Of a stretch of DNA of 64,000 nt, positions 34,140-43,115 are shown one piece after another. A model generated the notes under the pieces. That model had not been told where the DNA came from. It was given only the letters and a program-made list of their open reading frames with translations, and ran no database searches. Position numbers and translations under genes: made by a program. Source of the DNA: Mesostigma viride (taxonomy: Eukaryota > Streptophyta > Mesostigmatophyceae > Mesostigmatales > Mesostigmataceae); NCBI GenBank assembly GCA_009746045.1, contig RPFO01000188.1:685516-749515 (forward strand), read 5' to 3'. Numbering within the stretch: the stretch's first letter is position 1; each line of letters begins with the position of its first letter.

Positions 34140-36125
34140 ATGGATTAATTAATTAATTAAAATCATAGCTCCGTTGGGAGCATATGTAACACATAGCCCT
34201 GAGAAAGGGGCATCTATGGGTTTGTAATACAATCAGGGCTACAACCTGCAGGTGGAGGATGTACAACTGTCACCTGCTCTGGGTGCACAAGGTGCACCTG
34301 CACCGCCATGATGGTTCATGCCTCCTTAACCGGCAAGCACAGGCACCCTGGGGGGGCTTGAGGAGAGGGCCTAGAAGGCCTGCATGACATATGGGGTGGA
34401 GGGTATGTGGCTAGGCTATAGCTGGTGTACACATGGCATCTCATGAGCAGAGAGTAACTCCCTGCATAGGCATCGCATGGCTAAATTCTTAATGCATCAT
34501 CCATGGGAGGTCCCATTGTAGGCTGGGCGCGGCTAGATACTGAAAGCATCTGATCCATGGGGGCCATCATGGGCGCACATGCGCGTGGGCCACTTGCAAG
34601 GCTAAGCCTATCTAATCTACACTACTGGTATATTCCCTAGCCTGGAGTGGCAGGAGGGGCCTGCCAGGGCTTGTGGTCAACGTGGATGACCGCCCCCCTC
34701 CAGTATACCGGCTTCCCCCCTGCACGCTGCCGGAGCTGAAGGTAGGTCGGCCATAGCTCGCGTCGCCGCTGTTGCTGGGCCAAGGTCAAGTCGTCGTCCA
34801 GCGTGAAGCGAGTCTCCGAGAGCTTCTTGCGGCATTTAAGGAACGCCAGCTTGTCCGTCATGTACTTAAAGGTGAGGAGCACGGACCCGTGCCGGGCCAG
34901 CCTTCCCCCGCGCGCGGGGGAGGCGGACAACCGACATGTCCAGCTCACCAGTGAGTAACATGGGGGCAAGAATGGCGCGCTTAACTGCCTCAAGGAGACT
35001 CGTGGAGGTCTCACCTGCCGGCTGGTCGAAGTGCTTGACGATGACATTGTGGCTGCGCTTGTCGAGCTCGGCCGCCTCGCGAAGGTCGAGGGCTTGTTGC
35101 TTGAGTTGTGCCGCGATGGTGGAGGTGGTCGGGAGGTGGTGTGATGCTTAAGCAAGCCCGCCCAGGTGGAGGGAACATCACTGGCCGGGCCAGCAGGTGC
35201 CGGCTGGGCAGCGATTTCCTGCACCGCTTGGGCGGTGAGGCCGGCGGTGTCATGCAAGCTCTCAAGGGCGGTGGCGGTGGCTTGAAGGCGTTGGTCGAGG
35301 TCGAGGAGCTGGGCTTTGATGTCGGCAGTGAAGGCGGAAACGGCGGTGGAGGTGGAGGCGGCGGCGGTGGAAATGTGAGGAAGTTCAGCAGTCAGCGTGC
35401 CGCCGATTGCTGAAATGTCGGCAGCAAGGGGGGTCACGTGCTGCTGAAAGGCTTCCGCGAGGATGGAACGAAGGGTGGGGGCGGTGACGGTTGCAGCCCA
35501 GATCTCGCGGTCGGAGCGCTGGAGAAGGGAGTTGAGGATGGCGTGCTGGAGTTCGGGGCGGGGGATGTTTCCGGGCAGCGGGAGGGGGAGCCATCGGCAA
35601 CCGTCCGGGAGGAGGAGGCGACGGTTGGAGTGGAGATGGTGGCACAGGTCGTGAAGCGAAGCGTAATCCCCGAAGAAGATGCAGCGCATAGCATCGGTCG
35701 GAGACGGGTTGGCCCAGTCGTAATCGTCGACCTTGAAAGGCCGGGGCCGAAAGCTCGGTTCTGAGGGGCGTGAAGACCCTCCTGTTTGGTCGGCTGAGCG
35801 GGTGCGCTTGGGGTCAGGCGATGCAGATGGCGAGGCGTTAAGTCCGGGAGGTTGCTGGACGACCACCAGTGCACGACTAGTGTCATCGCCGCCTGCCGGA
35901 CCTGATGGCGAAGCTGCAGCCGGAGCTGCAGACGTATTTTCATTGCCGAGCGCAGCCGCCAGGCTGCGTTGCGTAGAGGCGCGTTTATTCGCCATATATT
36001 GCGTAATAGCGTCGGAAAATTATATCAGCATGTGCGTCTTAGAAAGACGAAGCGATTGTGATATTCACGGCTAAATTCGGTGCTCAAACGTGAAAGTTAT
36101 GAGCTCCGACAGCCATGGCTACCTC
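34140..36125 (-). mobile_element. ORF1-only LINE unit, type II
   Basis: A complete unit: 5'UTR 35996-36119, ORF1 35995-34637, 3'UTR, hairpin AGCTCCGTTGGGAGC (34161-34175) and AATT tail. No ORF2 sequence lies between the ORF1 stop and the hairpin. Confidence 0.85.
34637..35995 (-). CDS. LINE ORF1-II, open 452-codon frame with an out-of-frame middle
   Basis: Starts MANKRASTQRSLAAALGNEN. An Ala/Pro/Ser-rich N-terminus is followed by PRPFKVDDYDW, a predicted coiled coil (IKAQLLDLDQRLQATATAL) and the C-terminal RRM-like region (VLLTFKYMTDKLAFLKC, then TLDDDLTLAQQQRRREL, then VIHVDHKPWQ). Comparison with the copy at 56784 shows that about residues 290-370 are read in a shifted frame: one indel near 35128 (TGGTCGGGAGG) and a compensating one near 34886 (GCACGGACCCGTG). 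The helix KRSHNVIVKHFD is therefore lost although the frame stays open. ORF1 of such elements is an RNA-binding chaperone. This copy is probably non-functional. Confidence 0.75.
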   Translation of the reverse strand: MANKRASTQRSLAAALGNENTSAAPAAASPSGPAGGDDTSRALVVVQQPPGLNASPSASPDPKRTRSADQTGGSSRPSEPSFRPRPFKVDDYDWANPSPTDAMRCIFFGDYASLHDLCHHLHSNRRLLLPDGCRWLPLPLPGNIPRPELQHAILNSLLQRSDREIWAATVTAPTLRSILAEAFQQHVTPLAADISAIGGTLTAELPHISTAAASTSTAVSAFTADIKAQLLDLDQRLQATATALESLHDTAGLTAQAVQEIAAQPAPAGPASDVPSTWAGLLKHHTTSRPPPPSRHNSSNKPSTFARRPSSTSAATMSSSSTSTSRQVRPPRVSLRQLSAPFLPPCYSLVSWTCRLSASPARGGRLARHGSVLLTFKYMTDKLAFLKCRKKLSETRFTLDDDLTLAQQQRRRELWPTYLQLRQRAGGKPVYWRGAVIHVDHKPWQAPPATPG

Positions 36126-36171
36126 GTGGCCGGAATTCGATGTGCCCGTGGCATGCCTTTTCCCCGGGGAG

Positions 36172-36416
36172 GTTGGATGGATGGATGGATGGATGGATGG
36201 ATGGATGGATGGATGGATGGATGGATGGATGGATGGATGGATGGATGGATGGATGGATGGATGGATGGATGGATGGATGGATGGATGGATGGATGGATGG
36301 ATGGATGGATGGATGGATGGATGGATGGATGGATGGATGGATGGATGGATGGATGGATGGATGGATGGATGGATGGATGGATGGATGGATGGATGGATGG
36401 ATGGATGGATGGATGG
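36172..36416 (+). repeat. GGAT tetranucleotide array, about 60 copies
   Basis: A pure (GGAT)n run, open in several frames on both strands but not a gene. It sits exactly where other RT-C 3'UTR copies have three or four CATC units (37915-37927, 62561-62572). Confidence 0.95.
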
Positions 36417-36540
36417 GTGCAAACATTCCTACCGGTCTAATCTATCTACATTGGCTACATACTACATCTACCTAACAGCATTCTAACTACAACATCTATC
36501 TAGGCAGCCGCACGCTGCTCGAGGGGGAGCTATCTGGCGT
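36417..36540 (-). mobile_element. RT-C 3'UTR piece
   Basis: GCAAACATTCCTACCGGTC, then CAGCCGCACGCTGC, to GGCGTGCCTCCCG match the sequence after the RT-C stop at 62445. Confidence 0.75.
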
Positions 36541-37370
36541 GCCTCCCGCGGATGGTATAAGCTATCTAGGTCCTAGTTACAGGGGTGTGGGCACCGCGGC
36601 CCGAATCGCTATGAATGCCATACTTGGTCACACGCGGAGCCCCCACAGGCTTGGGGGTGGTCTCCTTCATCACTACTTGCCATCTATCCTTGCGTACCAT
36701 CTGCCTCCATATTACAGACAAACCAGGAGGCTGCCCGGGTGTGAGCCCGTCACGTCTAGTGTAGCACATGTCCATGCCGAGTCTATCACGAAAAGTCCAC
36801 GGGTGGCGGCCCTGCCGCGCGCGGCCGGGGGCACGCCAGGTGAGGACATAACGCCCACGCTGGGCGGGCTTGGTGCCAGCTAGTCTATCTGATGTATCTA
36901 CCTGATCTGTGCGGGCCAGGTGCCCGGAGTAGGCCCAGGCGCCTGTGCCTAATAATGTGGGAAACATAGGGCAAATCAGCGTACAAATCCTCATTACTAA
37001 TGTGCAAACCAAAGGGGATGTTAAGGGCCTTGCGCAGCATCTTGGTGACGGCGCCGTCGAGTCGTTGCTCCAGCTCCTGCATCAGTGTCCACGTCTCGGC
37101 GCCGTAGGTCAGGATCGTCAGAATGACGACCTTGAAGAGGTCACGCTTGACGATCCGGGGTAGGTCGGGGTTGCTCCACCAGCGGCGGTGGTCATGGAGG
37201 TTCGCCCACGCCATGCCAATCCGTGTCGTCATGTCGTCCTCGCAGTCGGGAAGCCAACTGCCGAGCAGCTTGAAGCGGCCTGAAGGAGGGTAGTTGACCT
37301 CGGCATCGTCTAAGAGGCGGAGTGTGGGTGGCCCGTCACGTCTAGTGTAGCACATGTCCATGCCACGCAT
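36541..37370 (-). pseudogene. RT-B C-terminal half, one frameshift
   Basis: The minus strand reads LLDDAEVNYPPSGRFKLLGS, then LTYGAETWTLMQELEQRLDG and HIIRHRRLG. A small change near 36925 shifts the frame; it then continues as HLARTDQVDTSDRLAG to the TPVTRT end. The intact counterpart is at 53900-54565. The 5' side ends inside a short repeated piece of the same gene (GMDMCYTRRDG). Confidence 0.8.
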
Positions 37371-37371
37371 G

Positions 37372-37765
37372 TGCGCCCATAATGGCCCCCATGGATGATG
37401 CCTTCAACTGAACATTTAGCCATGCTTTGTCTATAATGGGACCCCCATGGATGTTGCATTAAGAATTTAGCCATGCTATGCCATGCAGAGAGATGCTCTC
37501 TGTCGAGAAGCCATGCCCTAGCTCTTGTATAGCCATGATGATCTTCCCCCACATGACATACTCCCCCTTAGCTGGGCATAGTGTGAAGATCAGAATAGTG
37601 TGAAGATCATGAGGGTGCCGGTGCCCTTGAGGCACCTAGAGCAAGTGCTGCTTACATTCCACTCTTGCAGGAAGTAGCCTAGAATGTAGTAAAAGCCATA
37701 TGCCCCTTCTCAGGGATATGTGCTACATTGACTCCCAACGGAGTGATGTTGATAATTAATTAATT
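37372..37765 (+). mobile_element. ORF1-type 3'UTR with hairpin and tail
   Basis: Blocks CATCCATGGGGG-type, GCTCTTGTATAGCCATGATG and ATGCCCCTTCTCAGGG, hairpin GACTCCCAACGGAGTG (about 37729-37744), then an AATT tail that meets opposite-strand pieces. Confidence 0.75.
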
Positions 37766-37960
37766 AATTAATGCCGAGTCTATCACAAAATGTCCACGGG
37801 TGGCGGCCCTGCCGCGCGCGGCCGGGGGCACGCCATATATATTGCTCGTCATATTAATTAATTAATTAATTAGACTCGTGCTCCCGTTGGGGAGTCACGG
37901 AGCATTAACCCCGATGGATGGATGGATGGGTGCACGCATTCCTACCGGTCTAATCTATCT
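37765..37960 (-). mobile_element. RT-B scrap and RT-C tail between AATT tracts
   Basis: 37770-37835 is an RT-B coding scrap (TGTCCACGGGTGGCGGCC), 37840-37858 looks like the end of the LINE 5'UTR plus ATGACGAGC, and 37868-37950 is the RT-C 3' end with its hairpin. Each piece is separated by an AATT tract. Confidence 0.65.
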
Positions 37961-37964
37961 ACAT

Positions 37965-39880
37965 TAATTAATTAATTAATTAGGAACATAACTCCGTTGG
38001 GAGTATATGTAGCACATAGCCCTGAGAAGGGGCATATGAGCCTATAATACATTCTAAGCTACTTCCTGCAAGGGTGGGAATGTAAACAACACTTGCTCTA
38101 GGTGCACCAGGGCACCCGCACCCTCATGGTCTATCACGCTATGCCCGGGTAAGGGGGGAGCATGCCTGTGAGGGGGAAGATCATCATGGCTATACAAGGG
38201 CTATGGCATGGCTTCTCAGCAGAGAGTGACTCCCTGCATGGGCACAACATTACTAAATAAGGCTAGGCATCGTCTGGAGTGTGGCACATCATAGGCACAC
38301 ATGTACATGACTAAAAAGGCTAGGCCTCAGCTGGTATAGTGCCTGTAGGAGGCGGGCATGTACAAGGCCACGGTCTAACTATTCTACACTACTGCTGTAT
38401 TCCCCTAGGCTGGGGCTGGAGTTGCTGGGGCCGCGGTGGTCGAGGGGGTCGCTTGCCAGGGCTTGTGGCCGACGTAGATGGCCGCCCCCTTCCAGTACAC
38501 CGGCTGGCCCGCCTTGGTCTGCCGGAGCTGGAGGTAGGTCGACCATAGCTCCCGTCGCCGTTGTTGCTGTGCCAGGGTCAAGTCGTCGTCAAGGGTGAAG
38601 AGAGTCTTCTCGAGCCGCTTGCGGCGTCTGAGAAAAGAAATCTTGTCCGCCGGGGTCTTAAAGGTGAGAAGGAGCGGGGGCGGCCCGGCCTTACCCCGCG
38701 CGCGGGGAAGGCGGTGGGCGGCCAGCTCGATCTCACCAGTAAGGCCCATGCGATCAAGGATTTCTCTCTCAAAAGCACGCGCAAGCTTCTCGGAATTCTC
38801 ACCTTCCTCCATCTTGAGATTCTTGACAATGACGTTGAGGCTGCGCTTGGCGAGCTCGGCCTCCTCGCGGAGGTCAAGCGTCTGCCGCTGGAGCTGGGCT
38901 GCGACGGCGGAGGTGGTGGAGGTGGTATGTTGCTTAAGCATGTCCGCCCAGGTCGTGATGGGAGGAGCATCGCCGGCCAGGCCAGCCGGGGCTGGCTTGG
39001 CGGCAATGTCCTTCACTGCCTGGGCGGTGAGGCCTGCTGTGTTCTGCAAGACCTCGATAGCGATTGCATTATCCTTGAGGCGCTGGTCGATGTCGCGGAG
39101 CTGGGCGGTGATGGAGTCGGTGGAGACGGAGGGGGGGGGAGGTGGAGGCGAGGAGGGTGGCGGTGGCGGTGGGGATGGTGGGGAGCTCAGCAGCCAGCGT
39201 GCCGCCAAGTGCCGCCACATCTGCGGCAAGAGGGGTCACGTGCTGCTCGAAAGCTTCCTTGAGGAGGGTGCGGATGGAGGCTTCGGAGGGGAAGGGGGGC
39301 GGTTTGGGGTTCCAGATCTCGGATTCGGAGCGTCCAACAAGGGAGCAGAGGGCGAAGCGTTGAAGCTTGGGGCGAGGCATGCGGTGAATGATTGGGAGAG
39401 CCTCGGCGGGGTCGACAAGCCGGCCGTCACCTGGCCAGCGGCCACGGTTGTGGGACGTGAGGTACACGCACAGGGCTAGAAGCGAGGCGTGATTGCCGTA
39501 AAACAAGTCTTCCATGAACCAAGTGGGGCGGCGTTGCCAGAAGCCGGAGCTGTTGACGTCAAAGGAGGTCTCTTCCCAGGGCGGCTCAGAAGAGCGACTG
39601 CGCTTGGGTTCAGGCGAGGCAGATGGCGAGGCAAGCCCGGCGGGCTGGGCGAGCACTAGAGCTTGGCTAGTGGCGCCGCTGCCTTCTGGGCCGGTTGGCG
39701 AAGCTGCAGCCGGGGCTGCAGACGTATTTTCATTGCTAAGCGCAGCCGCCAGGCTGCGTTGCGTCGAGAGGCGTTTGCTCATCGTATATTGCGTAATAGC
39801 GTCGGAAAATTATATCAGCATGTGCGTCTTAGAAAGACGAAGCGATTGTGATATTCACAGCTGAATTCGGCGCTCAAACG
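37965..39880 (-). mobile_element. ORF1-only LINE unit, type I, best preserved
   Basis: 5'UTR 39783-39880 (truncated), ORF1 39782-38405, 3'UTR with GCCC-loop-GGGC and ACTCCGTTGGGAGT hairpins (about 37988-38001), and AATT tail. No ORF2. Confidence 0.85.
38405..39782 (-). pseudogene. LINE ORF1-I with one frameshift in a C-run
   Basis: MSKRLSTQRSLAAALSNENT to ADVAALGGTLAAELPTIPTA in one frame. After the homopolymer at about 39129-39136 (C-run on the coding strand) it continues in the next frame as SITAQLRDIDQRLKDNA, WADMLKQHTTSTTSAVAAQ, KRSLNVIVKNLKMEEGENS, EREILDRMGLTGEIE, FKTPADKISFLRRRKRLEKT, TLDDDLTLAQQQRRREL and ends ATPAPA. The layout is a low-complexity N-terminus, coiled coil, RRM-like domain and C-terminal domain, as in L1-class ORF1 proteins. 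Apart from the homopolymer this copy looks whole, about 455 codons, and the shift could be a sequencing error. Confidence 0.8.
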
Positions 39881-41160
39881 TATTCTATCTACATTGGCTA
39901 CATACTACATCTATCTAACAACATTCTCACATCTATCTAGGCAGCCGCACGCTGCCCTAGGGGGAGCTATCTAGCGTGCCTCCCGCGGGATTGCACACGC
40001 GGGCGCTTCCCCACTGGGGGGGGCTCGTTGTCCTCTATGATCTGGGCCCACTTGGCCTTGTCCATCATCTTCTTCCAAATCACGGAGAGGCCTAGGCCCC
40101 CCATGTCCTCTACTAGCTGTTCTTTGAAGGTGCGGGCCTTGCGGCGTCTAACATCACTGGGCCCAGCCCACGTCAGGAGGTGCCGGCCAGGCTGGGCTGG
40201 TCGCAGTCCTGCGGGGGGGCCACGTGAGGTGTCTACCTGGTTGGTGCGAGCTAGGTGCCCTACTAGCTGCAGGCGGCGTTGCTTGATTGTGCTGGTGATA
40301 TAGGGCATGCCCTGGTACAGGTCCTCATTGCGGACATGGGCAGCATATCCTACTCTGAAAATGGAACGCAGCATGCTGGTGACCGCGCCGTCCAGCTTGC
40401 GGGCCAGATCGGCGGTGAGGGTCCACGTCTCGGCGCCATACGTGAGAACAGGAAGGACGAGGACCTTGAACAGGTCCTGTTTCTCGATCTTGCCCAGGGG
40501 CTTGCGCCACAGGGCCCGGTACTGGCGTAAAGCGTGCCAGGCGAGGGAGATGCGGTGGTCCACATCCGCCTCGCAGCTAGGGAGCAGGCTGCCCAGCAGC
40601 TTAACGCGGTCCCGATACAGGACTCGAGAGCCGTCTAGGAGATAGAGGGGCGGCGCTGAGGTGGTGAGCCCAACCGCCAGGGCCTCTGTCTTCTTGCTGA
40701 CCTCAAGCCCCACTGTGCACACGGGCCTCGAGAGCCAGGCAGTCAAGCCATGTCTGCACGTGCTCAGTGTCCTCAAAGAGGGTGGTGTCGTCTGCGTAAA
40801 TGATGTCTGCCAGCCGAATCTCCGTGTCCGCACCGCCATGCCAGAATTTGTTAGCAACCTGCACTCCTGGTTCCCTGCCCACGATGCGGGCAAATCGCTT
40901 GCGCGCCTGAATCATTACGTATTCGACAACAATAATGAACAGGTAGGGCGACAGCACGCAGCCCTGCCACACACCCTTCTGTAAAGGGCATGGGGGCGTG
41001 GTCCCGTAAGAAGTGCGCACCGAAGTGGTGGACCCTTCATACAGGTTGCGGATGACAGCAATCAGGGGGCGGGGGATCCGGAACAACTCGAGGATGTCCC
41101 AAAGCGCAGGCCAGAAAACCGAATCGAAGGCTTTGATGAAGTCCACCAGCACAAGGGCTC
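39881..41160 (-). pseudogene. RT-C reverse transcriptase, N-truncated, one 4-bp insertion
   Basis: From VLVDFIKAFDSVFWPALWD (motif A) through GVWQGCVLSPYLFIIVV (motif B), IIYADDTTLFEDTEHVQTW (motif C) to LTYGAETWTLTADLARKLDG, RRLQLVGHLARTNQVDTS and the GRHAR end at 39967. A 4-base insertion at about 40717 (TGTGCACA on the plus strand) shifts the frame just after LALEAR. The N-terminal part of the RT and the endonuclease are missing. The 5' end is fused to the LINE 5'UTR at 41160. Confidence 0.85.
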
Positions 41161-41162
41161 GT

Positions 41163-41277
41163 CATATATTGCGTAGTAGCTTCGGAAAATTATATCAGCG
41201 TGTGCCTTAGAAAGGCGAAGCGGTTGTGATATTCACAGCCGAATGAATTCGGTGCCCAAGCGTGGAAGTTATGAGCT
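41163..41277 (-). promoter_or_regulatory. Shared LINE 5'UTR fused to RT-C
   Basis: The same 5'UTR as at 23578-23707, including the ORF1 start ATGACGAGC, joined straight to reverse transcriptase sequence. The ATG is out of frame with the RT. Confidence 0.65.
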
Positions 41278-41560
41278 CGCGCCGAGGGCCTTCGAGTGCC
41301 AGTAGGTTTTGAGCAAACGATGCCTAGGCCAGGCCAGGCCGATGCGGGTGTCCACATAGTCGGCGGTGTCAGGGAGCATGCTCCCCAGCAGTTTGAAGCG
41401 ATCACGAAACGGGACCTCCGTCCCGTCTATAGCAGCCGCGGCAGCGGCGGGCGACTGGAAGCCCCAATCACCATCGCCTCAGTTTTGACACTTATCTCCA
41501 ACCCCACCGCCCTCACCTCCAAGCCCAGACAGTCCAGCCAGGTCTCACTTAATAGGAGGT
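41278..41560 (-). pseudogene. RT-A fragment
   Basis: The minus strand encodes ETWLDCLGLEVRAVGLEIS near 41540, then DGTEVPFRDRFKLLGSMLPD and VDTRIGLAW. A stop lies between the two blocks. This is the right edge of the cluster. Confidence 0.7.
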
Positions 41561-43115
41561 GTCTACAGGTCTGGAGCAACACAGCTATTCAGAACCATTA
41601 ATACAGACAGAGTCATGCCACCAAACTCGAGTTTGATAAGACGGCAAATTTCCAAAATTTTAGCTTTCATTGGTCACTTTTACATCGTATCCCGAACCTT
41701 CCTCGCGTTGCCTTTCTTCCCAATCACCCATGTTCAAAGAAGGTAGTGCATGAGCCATTACAGTAGAGGACAGCTCGGATGAGGATTTTATCCCCATCTA
41801 GTACTAAATGGTCGGGGCATGATGCAGACGATATTTGCCTGTGTGTAGTTCAACTTTGAGTAATTATTTTTCTAATGAGATTAGCCTAGTACTCCGCGGC
41901 ATGCCTATGTGCATGACACGCAAGTGCTTCAGGTGGTGAGGTTGATGCAACATCTGTTGGCATTAGCACAATGCCATGTACATGTCCTGCTGGCATTCCA
42001 TGCCACACCATGGCACGCCACAACCATAAAAAACATCAATAATAAAAACAGCAGCCAACCATCTGTATACATGCAAAAGAACTACACCCCAATGCAGCCC
42101 AGTACCTCAACCGACTAAAAACGGGACGCCACCGCATCCCTGATATTACCAGCTTCACAGAACAGGCACATGTGGCACTCTCGCCCGACACATGCACAAC
42201 AGGTCCTTGCTCATAAGCCCGTCATGTGCCCAACAGTGAGCACACCACTAGATTAGCACCCGTGCAGCACTGCCCAGGCTTCAATTTGCGTACCCGCTTG
42301 AACTGCCATGAATCCGCCTCCAGCCATACAGCTCGCATCCACAACAGCCCTGAGCCTACTCATCTTCAAGGCACAGCTGCGTCCATGAAAGCGTTGAGTG
42401 ACACACAGCTCCCCACAACTGTCTGCTTTGCATGCTCTGCCAAGCAACGGCGCCCCTCCGTTGCGCTGGGAGACTCCTGGGCAATCGGTTACACTAACAA
42501 GGGCGACTGCTATCTTAGGAAAATCCACGTCGCTTCACAGAGAAATCTCGTTAGGAGACCCTCCTCAATTAGCCAGCCTTGTCTTCTTTATTTGGTTTTC
42601 ATTCTCACAGCTGCTGCAAATGCGCATACCCACACACACAGACCATGCAGACAAAGATAATAAGCACGCAGAAATGATGTGCGCTAGTCAGGAAGCTGTC
42701 CAAGTTCCCCACACACTTCCAAGCAAACAAATCATATCAAGGAGACAACCGGCGCAGGCCAGAAATGGGGAGAATCCAGACCATGGTGGCTCGAGCCTGC
42801 CGTTATCTTTTCCGTTTAACAAATCATATGCTCATTTCCCTGTCACCTCGTTTCCACCAGCAAGCGATTCATGGTACAACACCAAAGCAGGAGAAATGAT
42901 AAAAGCGTACAGATATGCGTCAAAGGATTCATAAGGATCCTAGAAGGGTAGGATCCTAGAATTAATCCCATTCCAAACAAGCTCATTCCAGGCAAGGAAC
43001 AAATGCCAGCAATTGTTACAGTGGCAAGGCCCTCACAAGAACTAGTTCCACTCGCGCTGCCCGCTTCGTTACCCTAGCTAACGCCCAGCAAGCATCATGT
43101 AGACCCAGCTAGCAT
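41561..43115. other. Spacer downstream of PP1
   Basis: No gene recognised. TGTAA occurs on the minus strand at about 43015-43019 and is a plausible polyadenylation signal for the PP1 transcript. Confidence 0.45.

Noticed and set aside
36080-36486. MDGW or HPSI repeat proteins
   Set aside because: Translations of a GGAT microsatellite within LINE debris.
39880-41277. A functional split LINE, with ORF1 and RT on separate mobile units using the same 5'UTR
   Set aside because: Attractive, but in both fused units the 5'UTR ATGs are out of frame with the RT, and the RT lacks its N-terminal part and endonuclease. They read better as deletion or template-switch products.
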